DNA of 64,000 nt from Leptospira abararensis. GTDB lineage: Bacteria; Spirochaetota; Leptospiria; Leptospirales; Leptospiraceae. Positions within the stretch are counted from its first letter, which is position 1, and each line of letters begins with the position of its first letter. Location of the stretch: assembly GCF_016918735.1 (NCBI RefSeq), contig NZ_JAFFPR010000007.1, forward strand, positions 186,001 through 250,000, given 5' to 3'. The notes under the pieces were generated by a model that did no database searches, had not been told where the DNA came from, and was given only the letters and a program-made list of their open reading frames with translations. A program made the translations under genes and the position numbers. Shown in pieces: positions 14,217 to 23,548 of this stretch.

Positions 14217-15026
14217 ATGTTTGAAACCATATATATCGTGGATGCTTTTACAAATTCTTTGTTTTCGGGAAACCCAGCAGCAGTACTGGTCTTACCCAAG
14301 TGGCCTAGGGAAGAATGGATGCAAAACATCGCGATGGAAAACAATCTTTCTGAAACTGCTTTTGTTGTAAAAGAAAAAGACGATTATCAAATCCGTTGGT
14401 TTACCCCATCTGTGGAGGTGGATCTTTGTGGCCATGCGACACTGGCATCAGCTTTTGTTTTAAAGAATCACTATGGCGAAACAAGAGAATCTTTCAATTT
14501 CCATTCAAAATCAGGAATTTTACCTATCTCTATTAAAGGGGATTTGATTTATCTTAACTTCCCCTCTTACCCCGAATTTCGGAAAAGTGAATCAATGAAA
14601 CCAAAAGAATTGGTTTCTGTTTTAGGAAAGGAACCTAACGAAATTTGGGAAGGAAAGGATACCCTATTTCTTTTTTCCTCTTCCTCAGATTTAGAGGTCT
14701 TGGCCCCAAACTTCCATAGATTAAGCCAACTTCCAACAAACAGAGGCTATATTGCTCTTTGGATGAATGAGGGAGTGAACAAAAAAGCAGATTATGAATT
14801 TCGATTCTTTGGACCAGGTCTTGGAATTCCCGAAGATCCTGCAACGGGTTCTGCACATTGCAGTTTGGCTCCCTTTGTTTCCCAAAGATTGGGAAAAACG
14901 AATTTTAAGAGCCAACAAAAATCAAAACGGGGGGCTGAATTTTCTATCGAATACTTAGGAGGGCGAGTCTCAATCGGCGGAAGTGCTGTCTTGTATTTGA
15001 AAGGTGAAATAACCAAATCTTTTTGA
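14217..15026 (+). CDS. PhzF family isomerase-like protein
   Basis: A 269-residue member of the PhzF/DapF-fold family. Seen: the N-terminal YIVDAFTNSLFSGNPAAVLVL, the catalytic Glu in NLSETAFVV, RWFTPSVEVDLCGHATLASA (the conserved CGHATLA motif) and the C-terminal half GIPEDPATGSAHCSLAPF. PhzF itself isomerises DHHA in phenazine synthesis, but most relatives outside phenazine producers have unknown substrates and no phenazine genes are present here, so no specific reaction is claimed. An inverted-repeat operator candidate lies upstream and a structured repeat directly follows the stop. Confidence 0.9.
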   Translation: MFETIYIVDAFTNSLFSGNPAAVLVLPKWPREEWMQNIAMENNLSETAFVVKEKDDYQIRWFTPSVEVDLCGHATLASAFVLKNHYGETRESFNFHSKSGILPISIKGDLIYLNFPSYPEFRKSESMKPKELVSVLGKEPNEIWEGKDTLFLFSSSSDLEVLAPNFHRLSQLPTNRGYIALWMNEGVNKKADYEFRFFGPGLGIPEDPATGSAHCSLAPFVSQRLGKTNFKSQQKSKRGAEFSIEYLGGRVSIGGSAVLYLKGEITKSF

Positions 15027-15034
15027 AATCTAAA

Positions 15035-15115
15035 CGCCAGCGATTGCAGCGGAAATCCTTTCCCGTAAGGGAAAGATTGGAGCGTAAAGCGCGGTCGCCT
15101 CTTGGCGAGGCGCCC
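15035..15115 (+). repeat. GC-rich structured intergenic repeat element
   Basis: The 100 bases between the convergent PhzF and chemotaxis receptor genes hold a strongly structured segment. It has a hairpin CTTTCCC GTAA GGGAAAG (15058-15075, extended by AAT/ATT) and a second hairpin CGCCTC/GAGGCG (15096-15112). Between them is GGAGCGTAAAGCGCGG, similar to the block GGAAGCGAAAGCGGAC found next to the apical hairpin in the repeats at 8305 and 37343. No T-run follows, so it is not a standard terminator in the plus direction. Confidence 0.7.
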
Positions 15116-15127
15116 AAACAAATACGA

Positions 15128-16930
15128 TCAAATCTGAAAGAAACTAACATCCCGTTTTAGGTTGTTAGCTTGTTCCGAGAGTGCAGAGCAAAGTTTATCA
15201 ATTTCACCCACAAACTGATTGAGATATTCCGTTCCTTCCGATATGGTTGCGATACTCTGCGAAAGTTCGAAAGAGGTGCGCGCTTGTTCTTCCGTGTTCT
15301 GTTCTATCTCAAGTGCAGACCGAGTCAAATTTCCAAACCCTTCTTTTACATCTTTAGCGATAAACATCTGTTTTTTGGTCATCTCCGACGAAGTTTTAAT
15401 CAAATGAATGGTAGTATCAACAGCACTTCCTATTTGTGAAAAGGTTTTTTCTGTATTAGAGACGGCAATCCTCCCCGACTTGGAGGCTTCATAAGCTTTA
15501 TCGACGGCTTCTAAAATTCGTTTTGTATTTTGAAGTGTTTGTTCACCCAATTTTGAAATTTCACTGGCGACTACGGCAAAACCTCGACCAGCCTCGCCTG
15601 CCCTTGCCGCTTCAATAGAAGCATTCAGAGATAATAATCCAATTTTATCAGAGATATCTCCTATGACTTGGATTACGTCGGCAGTGTGTTCTACACTAGT
15701 TTCAATTTCTTCCATAGCTGACAAAGTGGAATGTAAGGCAGCTTGGCCTGAAAGAATCTCTTTTTCCATCCTTTGGGTTTCTGATTCGGTTCTTTCCATT
15801 GAAGAATTGACATCAACTAACACAGATTCCATTTCGATAAGAGAATTTAGGGCAGCCCTTGTGATTTCATTTTGTGTTTTTGCTCCCGCTGCGGTGGAAC
15901 GAATGCTTGCAGACATCTCTTCAATTCCCGCAGACATTTCTTCTGTGGATGAGGCCTGCTCCATCATTGCCTGGGAAAGTCCTTGTGTTTGTGAAGCTAT
16001 AACCTTGGAATTATTACTCACACTTTCGGATTCTTTGATGACCACCGATGTAATTTTACGAATGCTCTCAATAAAGGAGTTGAGAGATAATGAACCATGA
16101 CCAAGTTCATCCGTAGAAATTATCGGAACAGTTTCGCGAAGATCCCCGATCGCAAGCCCAGCGTATCTCTTTACCATTTGGTCTGTATTCGATTGTAAGG
16201 CGCGAACAAAAAGAGAGGTTAAAACGTAGATAGAAATACAAATGAACAATGCCAACAAACCAATGGTAAGACCCGCATTTTGTAATTGAATGATTCCGGT
16301 GACCTGAGATCCGAGTAAATACCCAAGAGTTGTCATGCTCATACTAAAGACAGCAAACATAGTAAGAAAAACACGAGGGAAAATTCCAATTTTGGGAATT
16401 TCTTCTAAAGCTAAAGGTAAATTTTTCAGCTCAGGTAAAGATAAAACAGGAGCCAACTTCAATTCGGTAAGAAAAAAATGGGAAACACCTAATACAGGAT
16501 AGATGATCACAGGAAGCACTATATAAGGAATGAGCTCCACTAAGGTTGGTGTAAAAAAAAGAAAGGTGACTATGGCCGCAAAGGGGATACCTAAAGACCA
16601 CTGAACCAAAAAATACCCCGAGTTATTTTTAGGAAATTTCAGAAGTTTGATTTTGGTTTCTTGTTTTTCAGTAAGAGATTTTTTTGAAAAAACAGTAGGT
16701 CTCGTTTCTAAAATCAGATTTCGTAATCGAAAGAAACGTATTGTGGGAACTATATACGAAATGGTAAGCGAAATGCTAGCTCCAAGAACTACATAAATCG
16801 CCTTTTCAAAGTTATATTCACCGCCCGAGACAATAAACAACACTGCGATTGGTACCGCAAGTATGGATGTCAATAATTCTAAACCTAAAGTCAATCTCCA
16901 ACAAATCGAGTTTGTTTCCTTTTCATCCAT
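15128..16930 (-). CDS. Methyl-accepting chemotaxis protein with multi-pass membrane N-terminus
   Basis: A 600-residue chemoreceptor. The N-terminal 245 residues contain about six membrane helices (for example [81 protein letters not shown]) and no large periplasmic ligand domain, so it probably senses membrane state or an internal signal. A HAMP-like stretch follows, then the long coiled-coil signalling domain with the conserved tip [36 protein letters not shown] (quoted in parts: [20 protein letters not shown]). It would couple to CheA/CheW and the flagellar motor. It is convergent with PhzF. Confidence 0.93.
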   Translation of the reverse strand: MDEKETNSICWRLTLGLELLTSILAVPIAVLFIVSGGEYNFEKAIYVVLGASISLTISYIVPTIRFFRLRNLILETRPTVFSKKSLTEKQETKIKLLKFPKNNSGYFLVQWSLGIPFAAIVTFLFFTPTLVELIPYIVLPVIIYPVLGVSHFFLTELKLAPVLSLPELKNLPLALEEIPKIGIFPRVFLTMFAVFSMSMTTLGYLLGSQVTGIIQLQNAGLTIGLLALFICISIYVLTSLFVRALQSNTDQMVKRYAGLAIGDLRETVPIISTDELGHGSLSLNSFIESIRKITSVVIKESESVSNNSKVIASQTQGLSQAMMEQASSTEEMSAGIEEMSASIRSTAAGAKTQNEITRAALNSLIEMESVLVDVNSSMERTESETQRMEKEILSGQAALHSTLSAMEEIETSVEHTADVIQVIGDISDKIGLLSLNASIEAARAGEAGRGFAVVASEISKLGEQTLQNTKRILEAVDKAYEASKSGRIAVSNTEKTFSQIGSAVDTTIHLIKTSSEMTKKQMFIAKDVKEGFGNLTRSALEIEQNTEEQARTSFELSQSIATISEGTEYLNQFVGEIDKLCSALSEQANNLKRDVSFFQI

Positions 16931-16999
16931 CTATATTTTTTCCTTTTCAAATCTTAGTTCTTATCTTTTTTTATTTATATTTTTATTGAGAATACTTTG

Positions 17000-19168
17000 T
17001 TATTTGGAAGTTCTTGTGAAAACACCATCCCAATCCACAGCTGGTGGATTTTTAAATAAAGACTGACAACGATTGATGAGTAGTTTGCTACTTTTGTCCT
17101 CGTAACCGTAAATATTGGAAACTTTTTCGAAACATCCAATGGCTTTGTCCCATTCACGATTTAAATAGAATTGAAAACCTTCTTCATACATTTTTTCTGC
17201 TTCCAATACTTGAGACGATAAATCGGAAATAAAACATACCAAACTATAAATTTTGACGGGAGCTTCCTTTCCTTTGACTCGAATCCAATCTAAAAATCGA
17301 AAATGAAATTCTCCATTGCAGAGAGATTCTATACTTTCAGAAACAAGAATAGAGACTCCATAGTCTTTTGCTGCGGCTTCCAATCTGGCACTTAAATTGA
17401 CGGTATCTCCCATCATTGTGTAAGAGGCAAGGCTATCTGTTCCCATAAAACCAACCTTAGCTGGTCCACAGTTAAGTCCAATACGGAATGTCATATTTCT
17501 TGCGGTTTCCGAATAATCCATTTTTTCTTTCCATACGGACCTTAGAACTTCCAATTCGGTAACCATCTCCAGGGCCGTTTTACAGGCAAGCCTCGGATGT
17601 TCATTGTTTTGAATAGGAGCTCCAAAAATACCGACAATGGCATCCCCAATGTATTTATCCAAGGTTCCTGAATTGGATTTGAGGATTTTTGTCATCGCAG
17701 ATAAATACTCGTTGAGCAACCGTGCAAGGTCACTGGCACTGAGTTCTTCGCTGATACTTGAGAATCCAGCCACATCAGAAAAAAATGCAGTGATCTCCCA
17801 CTCTCCTCCTTTTTTTAAGGATTCCATATCTTCGAGAGCCTCACTGACGACACCTGGATCGACTAGGTTACGTAGTATACTATTGAACTTTCTTTTTTCT
17901 CTTCCTTCCGTATAGGTGAGGTAAGCAAAACCTAATAAATAAGAAATGGGAAAAGCAATCACAAAGGAAGAACTACCTAAAACTAAATCCAATCGATATA
18001 AAAAATAAAAAAGACCAACGAACAGGGATACGGCGAGAATCGGATAGATATTTTTCAAAAGATGCCACTGGTTGATAAAAAGTACAAAAACTCCAATGAC
18101 AAGAACCAAAAGGGTAAAGCCAATTCCAAAAGTCTCAGGAAGTTCTCGTAACATATGACCTTCCAGTAAATTCGAAGCAAAAACTGCCTGCCCAATCACA
18201 CCGGGAAAAAGTCCATGCGGAGTGACCACATCATCATGGGTGGAAGCAGCAGATGTTCCAATTAAAACAATTTTGTCTTCAAATAAGCTTGGAGGGACAA
18301 GAAGTTTCTCTGGATCTTCCACTTCACCCGAATTGATTTGATTTAAGGACTCAATGATTCCAGCAGCAGAATAACGAGGGATATTTCGTAGCTCCGCCTC
18401 GGTATAAAAATAGGCACGTACGAGCCCATCTTTTCCCAAAGGCACTTCCCTTTTTACATATTCTTTTTGGATCCATAAATGACCTTCTTTCCATTTCGTC
18501 TCGTAAGGTTTTCCAGAGACAAATGCTTGTAAGGCGAGAGTAGGAAAATGTTTGTTTTTCCAACGGATAAAGGGAGTGAATCTACGAAGAATCCCATCAC
18601 TATCAGGAATGACATTGACCACATGAATCATGGGTGAAGTCTCACCCACCTCACCGATCGGGAAGGACGCATTTTCATACCGAGGGAAAGTAGTGTCTTC
18701 CGGTAAAAGAACATCAAACTTTTGGCTTAAATCCTCTTCTCCCTTTCTTGGAAAAACAATCCCTCCGTCTCGAAAATTCGCCGCATGGGAAATTTCGCCT
18801 AAATTGATATTGGCTGCCACTAAAGCATCATCATAGTCCGACCTTTCTGTGAACAAGATGTCGATGATTGTGATTTTTGGCGCTGAGATGAGTTTTGTAT
18901 ATCCAATTAACGTTGGATATATGGTCCGTTTCCAAGGCCACTGCCCAAGTTCTGGATGGTCCGCATATTTTGCGATACTCTGTTCGTCAATGTCGATGAT
19001 TACTATATCTTTTGAAAAAATGTGATGGGAAGGAAGTAAATGAAAAAAAGAGTCCGACAACTTTCGATTTAAAGTATGGGAAAAACCAAATAAAGATAAA
19101 AAAGCAATCAGGATCGCAGGTACAATCACCATCAGGAAAAACGGTAAGAAAAACTTTTTTTGTTTCAT
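17000..19168 (-). CDS. CHASE2-domain adenylate cyclase (class III)
   Basis: A 722-residue transmembrane cyclase. Residues 8-28 are a membrane anchor, about 30-335 a periplasmic CHASE2 sensor domain (DIVIIDIDEQSIAKYADHPE, LFEDKIVLIGTSAASTHDDV), about 345-425 three further helices, and about 450-640 a class III cyclase domain. The two metal Asp are in FFSDVAGFSS and YIGDAIVGIFGAP; the purine-recognition pair is Lys in LDKYIGD and Asp in MMGDTVNLSARLE, the combination of adenylate rather than guanylate cyclases; Asn and Arg of the transition-state pair are also present. The C-terminal 80 residues are TPR-like and end KNPPAVDWDGVFTRTSK. Overlaps the protease gene upstream as ATGA. Confidence 0.93.
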   Translation of the reverse strand: MKQKKFFLPFFLMVIVPAILIAFLSLFGFSHTLNRKLSDSFFHLLPSHHIFSKDIVIIDIDEQSIAKYADHPELGQWPWKRTIYPTLIGYTKLISAPKITIIDILFTERSDYDDALVAANINLGEISHAANFRDGGIVFPRKGEEDLSQKFDVLLPEDTTFPRYENASFPIGEVGETSPMIHVVNVIPDSDGILRRFTPFIRWKNKHFPTLALQAFVSGKPYETKWKEGHLWIQKEYVKREVPLGKDGLVRAYFYTEAELRNIPRYSAAGIIESLNQINSGEVEDPEKLLVPPSLFEDKIVLIGTSAASTHDDVVTPHGLFPGVIGQAVFASNLLEGHMLRELPETFGIGFTLLVLVIGVFVLFINQWHLLKNIYPILAVSLFVGLFYFLYRLDLVLGSSSFVIAFPISYLLGFAYLTYTEGREKRKFNSILRNLVDPGVVSEALEDMESLKKGGEWEITAFFSDVAGFSSISEELSASDLARLLNEYLSAMTKILKSNSGTLDKYIGDAIVGIFGAPIQNNEHPRLACKTALEMVTELEVLRSVWKEKMDYSETARNMTFRIGLNCGPAKVGFMGTDSLASYTMMGDTVNLSARLEAAAKDYGVSILVSESIESLCNGEFHFRFLDWIRVKGKEAPVKIYSLVCFISDLSSQVLEAEKMYEEGFQFYLNREWDKAIGCFEKVSNIYGYEDKSSKLLINRCQSLFKNPPAVDWDGVFTRTSK

Positions 19169-20388
19169 GGTTTTATTTTGGATTTAAATTCACTCCAACG
19201 ATCTTTGACTAAGGGCGCATCATTTACAGCAGAGGATTCGTAGAAAACCAATTTGGCAATGCGAATGGTAGTATCGGGATGCGTTTTTTTAAAGGACTCT
19301 GTGCCTTCTGATTTGGACAATGTATTTAAATAACTAGAAAGACCAATGGCTGAATATCCAGCTTGGTTTGCGAGAGTCACTGCTGCTTCGTCTGCTTCCA
19401 ATTCTAATTTCATGTCCCTCCCCGTCTCAAACAATTGTTTTTCCATTTCATCTAAAACAGCGGAAGTAGCAGCATTCACAACTTCTACACCTGGTGGTGA
19501 CAATAAACTAGAGAGAATATCAATAAACACATTCGACTGCTTGAATTCTCCGTTGTGGAAGAGTACAATGTGTCCCATCTCATGCCCGATGATTCCCGCA
19601 AGTTCCGATTCGGATTGAATTTTTTTTAAACTCCCTGTGGTGATTAGTATAAATCCACCAGGACAAGCAAATGCGTTGATTTCTTGGGACTGGATGATTC
19701 CCACACGAAAACTCAAATCTTTTCTGGAAGAAACAGAGGCAATTCGCGCCGCCACTCCATTCAGATAACCAGTAAATTCAGCATCTTTTACTAATGGGTA
19801 TTTTTTTAATAACCTGGCAGCGAGGGAACGTCCAACTTTCACCTCTGCTTGGGTTTCCTTCAAAACTTCCAAATCAGAACCAGTAGATAAGAAATTCAGA
19901 ATATTCGATTTTTCTACTTTAATAACTTCTTCACTAAAAACTACAGGTATTACATCAGACGGAACCGATTCGAGCCAACGTAAGGATTCAAAATCATACA
20001 AATCCCCTTCCCCGCGAACTCTCATTTTCTGTGTTTCGGAAAGTCCTCTGGCTGCCGCTGTTTTTGTAAAATCGGAGGCTCTTTGTCTTGCTACCACTGC
20101 CTCTGAGGAATTTGAAGTGACACCCAATTTGATTTGGCTTCCCGGAGGTAGAGGCGATACAAATAATTTGGAAACCCAACCTAAGTTATCCTTTGCTCTC
20201 ACCTGAACAAATAGCCCCTGTTCTCCGATGGGTGATAGTACTTCTCCCATTGCCAAAGGAAATCCATCGGCGCTGAGCTTTGGTTGGGAAAGAAGTTTTG
20301 CTTTTGTGCTTTGTACGTATACATTGCCCTTGGCAACGAGTGATTGTGCTAAAAAAAGAAACAAAACGGTTTGAGATAGTGCTCTCAT
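19165..20388 (-). CDS. M48 family metalloprotease with SH3 domain
   Basis: A 407-residue secreted protein. After a signal peptide (MRALSQTVLFLFLAQSLVAK) comes a bacterial SH3-like domain at about residues 22-85 (VYVQSTKAKLLSQPKLSADG, VRAKDNLGWVSKLFV). The C-terminal half is an M48 peptidase of the BepA/LoiP type: the zinc motif HEMGH at residues 269-273 and the third ligand Glu331 in LELEADEAA. FACPGGFILITTGSL is the conserved strand before the active site. Such proteases usually act in envelope quality control. The stop overlaps the cyclase ATG (ATGA), so envelope proteolysis and cAMP synthesis are translationally coupled here. Confidence 0.93.
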   Translation of the reverse strand: MRALSQTVLFLFLAQSLVAKGNVYVQSTKAKLLSQPKLSADGFPLAMGEVLSPIGEQGLFVQVRAKDNLGWVSKLFVSPLPPGSQIKLGVTSNSSEAVVARQRASDFTKTAAARGLSETQKMRVRGEGDLYDFESLRWLESVPSDVIPVVFSEEVIKVEKSNILNFLSTGSDLEVLKETQAEVKVGRSLAARLLKKYPLVKDAEFTGYLNGVAARIASVSSRKDLSFRVGIIQSQEINAFACPGGFILITTGSLKKIQSESELAGIIGHEMGHIVLFHNGEFKQSNVFIDILSSLLSPPGVEVVNAATSAVLDEMEKQLFETGRDMKLELEADEAAVTLANQAGYSAIGLSSYLNTLSKSEGTESFKKTHPDTTIRIAKLVFYESSAVNDAPLVKDRWSEFKSKIKP

Positions 20389-20487
20389 TCAAGAAATTAT
20401 GTTTTTAGTGAATGGTTTGGAAACTCTTTTTTTCCTTAAAGACTTTAGAATTGACATTTCCTTTCGCGCTCGTGAAATGAACGCGTG

Positions 20488-22023
20488 ATGAATCATCTAT
20501 TTCTAATATTCTTTCTTGTTTTCTTTGCGTTGATTGGTTGTAAAAAAGAAAAAGATGAGAGTAATTCCTTAGAAGCATTGGTGACTCGCTTTCTTGTGAG
20601 AAACCTTCTAAGCTCCAGTATTAATTCCGAACTTCCCTCTAATTTAAGTGTAGCCGTCCCTCGTTCCATTCGCAAACCATCCTCTGGACTCGGTGCTTCC
20701 GTTCGTAAAGTACCCAAATCGATAAGGTCGATCGTAAGCTCCAAAGGAATTGCTCAAGATACATTTGATTATGGATTTACCGGCCAAGCCTTTCTCACCG
20801 AAGGAACCTCCATTGTGTCCGAGATCCTTCGCGATTCCAAAAGAGATTTAGTTCTGATTAGTGGTGCTTACGGAAATGCAAAAGCAAGTCCAGGGGTTTG
20901 TGTTCCCGGAGGGACATCGACAGTACGAATCACTCAATCGATGGAAGATGAGTTCCTACTTGGCATTCAAAGGCTGGGATTGAGTGCAGACGAAGCTCGC
21001 GGAGAACTTGTGAGTTTGCAAAATGAAGGAATCCTTCCTTTCATAGGACAGGCGGTTCCCACTCCAGCCATGGTCTATAAAACCCTATCGAATAACGAAT
21101 ATGATGTGGAAATTGAATATTCTTTTGCAGAATCCATTGGAACACCTCAACCCTGCCCTGCAAATAATCAGTTCCAAAAAAGCATCAAATTCAAATCCGA
21201 CAAAACAAAGATTTTTAGTTCCATCACTCGCTCCTTAAAAGTTTTCGGAATTTCTTTGAGCGTAGAGGCATCGATCACTTATATCGCCCAAGATGGAAAA
21301 AAAGACAAAGCCATTTTAAACATCAAACAAGTCACAACTGGCTCCGGCAGTACAGATAAATCTACAACTCGGTTTACCTTTGAAGAATGTGATAATGATA
21401 CAAATGCCAATGCAAACAATTGTGTAACCTTAAGCTATAGTAATGTTTACGATACAACTGCGGGAGACAAAATCACGACCACAGTCAAGGGAAAGTCCAA
21501 TGATTTCGGAGGTTATGTAACTACAGAATACATAGACAATGCGAATCAGGAAGAATATTACTTAGAAGAAACCTATAATGCCAATGGAGACACAGAGTAT
21601 TTTGCCGTAGATTATTACGATATTGGCAATGCGACCAATGATTATGAAGAACTAGGCTACTTTGACTATGATCTCTATGGCCAGTTTTATGAAACAGGAG
21701 CCAATGCTTACCAATTTGAATGGGATGCCTTTGTTGATTTTACCGTCGCACTTCCTAGCGGAAATATTGGTGTTGATGGTGGTTTTACCGAATACGATGC
21801 GTATGTGATTATGCCTGGTGGTGTAGATCCCAATATTTACCCTGATGAATACATTGGTTGGGGAGAGTTTTATAATAACGTAAATAGTGGCGGCCCTGTT
21901 TATTATGTAGATTTTTACGGAACCGCAGACCAAATTCCTACAGCAGATGTTTATCGATACTTTATCGACACGAATGGTAACGAACAATACACTCTAGTAA
22001 CCAATACAATTGTACAAATTTAA
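20488..22023 (+). CDS. Large putative lipoprotein with Tyr/Asp-rich C-terminal half
   Basis: The 511-residue product starts at ATG 20488 (a GTG one codon earlier is possible) with the lipoprotein signal MNHLFLIFFLVFFALIGCKK, Cys18. The first 330 residues are moderately polar with a Cys pair (GVCVPGG, QPCPANN). From about residue 330 the composition is extreme: clusters such as DNANQEEYYLEETYNANGD, VDYYDIGNATNDYEELGYFD and YDLYGQFYETGANAYQFEWD, rich in Tyr, Asp, Glu, Asn and Gly and nearly free of Lys. This suggests a repetitive beta structure, possibly Ca-binding or surface exposed. The next gene is an outer-membrane porin, pointing to a shared envelope role. No family recognised. Confidence 0.78.
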   Translation: MNHLFLIFFLVFFALIGCKKEKDESNSLEALVTRFLVRNLLSSSINSELPSNLSVAVPRSIRKPSSGLGASVRKVPKSIRSIVSSKGIAQDTFDYGFTGQAFLTEGTSIVSEILRDSKRDLVLISGAYGNAKASPGVCVPGGTSTVRITQSMEDEFLLGIQRLGLSADEARGELVSLQNEGILPFIGQAVPTPAMVYKTLSNNEYDVEIEYSFAESIGTPQPCPANNQFQKSIKFKSDKTKIFSSITRSLKVFGISLSVEASITYIAQDGKKDKAILNIKQVTTGSGSTDKSTTRFTFEECDNDTNANANNCVTLSYSNVYDTTAGDKITTTVKGKSNDFGGYVTTEYIDNANQEEYYLEETYNANGDTEYFAVDYYDIGNATNDYEELGYFDYDLYGQFYETGANAYQFEWDAFVDFTVALPSGNIGVDGGFTEYDAYVIMPGGVDPNIYPDEYIGWGEFYNNVNSGGPVYYVDFYGTADQIPTADVYRYFIDTNGNEQYTLVTNTIVQI

Positions 22024-22035
22024 TTGAAAGAAAAC

Positions 22036-23499
22036 ATGTTAGAAAAAAAACAAATTCGAATTTCTCATCTCCTTCCCTTTTTATTTCTTATTCCGAATTT
22101 CCTTTTTGGATCGGAGCCTTTCCATAATATTCAAGGATTTTATGGAGAAAGAGCGGCAGGACTTGGCGGTGCTTTTACTGCGATTGCTGATGATCCCTCC
22201 GGTGCGTATTACAATCCTGCGGGACTTGGTTTTACTCACAATGATGGAATTTCTATCTCTGCTAGTAATTTCAAAGATGTAAAAAGAAGTTACATCAATA
22301 TCGATACACCAGGACAGGTTTACAATCAAACCCACCAAGGATTTGATCCCAACTTCATTGGTTTGTTAAAAAACTTCGATCGCTGGAAATTTGCATTTTC
22401 CATTGTAAATACTTACAACTATTCTTACAACCGAGTGGATCAGGTCAACTATCCTCTCGTATCACCTTCTATCAACTCGACTAGAAACTATACAAAAGAA
22501 AGATACAACCAACTCCTTGTGGGACCAAGTGCGGCTTATTCACTTTCCGACAAACTTTCCATTGGTGCTACCTTGTATTATATGAATGATACTAAGGAAG
22601 TTTCAAGAACCCAGTTCCAACAATTTTCTGATCTTAGTTATGTTATGCGTTCCTATGTAGACAACCGCAGAACCTCTGGGATCATGCCTGTTCTGGGAAT
22701 TCAATACCAACCCATCCAAAAAGTATCCCTCGGAATGAGTTACAGGCGAATCTTTGTTATGGGGGGAAATCGACTTTATAACGAAGTGTATGCAGATTCC
22801 ACAAGAAGGCCAGGAACTTCCGCCATTGATTTTATTGAAGGAACTGGGGATGGTGCCTCAGCCATTGAAGGGGGAGTCCTCACACAAAGGCCTAAACTTA
22901 CCACTTCAATCCCACAAACGTCAGAGTTACGATTTGGAATAGCCTTCTTTCCTACTTCTCGTTTTTTAGCTTCCTTTGACATGATCCATACCACAGGATA
23001 TAAATCGCGCAGAAACCAAGACGAAATCAGTTCCTTTGGACGCAGAGTCACTTATACAATTAATGACACAGAAGTACGAGAATTAACTCGGGCATCTACA
23101 ACAAATTTTGCTGCCGGAATGGAATACTACCTTGCAGACACATTTTCAGTGTTAGCTGGTATTTACACAAACGAACCCAATACTAAACCAATTTCATGGA
23201 CTGAATCTGCTGTCGATTTATACTTACAAAACACATTCGGGAACCAAGTGCAAATGAACTCTGGAGACGCGAGTGTGATTTACAAAGTAGCACGTTCTGG
23301 TACCAATCCAAGAAACGAATATTCGAGAAACAAAGGTTTAAGTTTAGGATTTTCGTGGGCCACCTCAAAATCATCCGTCTCAGTTACTTATATCAGGGAA
23401 GTGGGAAATGGAAATTCTCGGATTGATCCGAACTCTTTATCCCAAACTTTTGAATACAGTGCTCACTCAGTTTATATCATGGTTAGCTCTAGAAATTAA
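22036..23499 (+). CDS. OmpP1/FadL/TodX-type outer membrane protein
   Basis: A 487-residue outer membrane beta-barrel. After a signal peptide (SHLLPFLFLIPNFLFGSEPF) comes the family signature GERAAGLGGAFTAIADDPSG and AYYNPAGLGF, the N-terminal hatch motif of FadL-like transporters of hydrophobic compounds. The rest alternates beta strands and ends with a strand with terminal aromatic pattern (EYSAHSVYIMVSSRN). An in-frame TTG at 22024 would start right after the upstream stop; the ATG at 22036 preceded by GAAAG is preferred. Co-directional with the lipoprotein, separated by only a few bases, so the two are likely made together. Confidence 0.9.
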   Translation: MLEKKQIRISHLLPFLFLIPNFLFGSEPFHNIQGFYGERAAGLGGAFTAIADDPSGAYYNPAGLGFTHNDGISISASNFKDVKRSYINIDTPGQVYNQTHQGFDPNFIGLLKNFDRWKFAFSIVNTYNYSYNRVDQVNYPLVSPSINSTRNYTKERYNQLLVGPSAAYSLSDKLSIGATLYYMNDTKEVSRTQFQQFSDLSYVMRSYVDNRRTSGIMPVLGIQYQPIQKVSLGMSYRRIFVMGGNRLYNEVYADSTRRPGTSAIDFIEGTGDGASAIEGGVLTQRPKLTTSIPQTSELRFGIAFFPTSRFLASFDMIHTTGYKSRRNQDEISSFGRRVTYTINDTEVRELTRASTTNFAAGMEYYLADTFSVLAGIYTNEPNTKPISWTESAVDLYLQNTFGNQVQMNSGDASVIYKVARSGTNPRNEYSRNKGLSLGFSWATSKSSVSVTYIREVGNGNSRIDPNSLSQTFEYSAHSVYIMVSSRN

Positions 23500-23548
23500 T
23501 TTATATATTTTACTTGTTCTTTAGTATCCATCTCCTATCTTTCTGCAG

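Noticed and set aside
15128..20388. Long plus-strand open frames opposite the chemoreceptor, cyclase and protease genes
   Set aside because: They are complementary shadows of well-supported minus-strand genes and show low-complexity Ser/Ile-rich sequence without family motifs.
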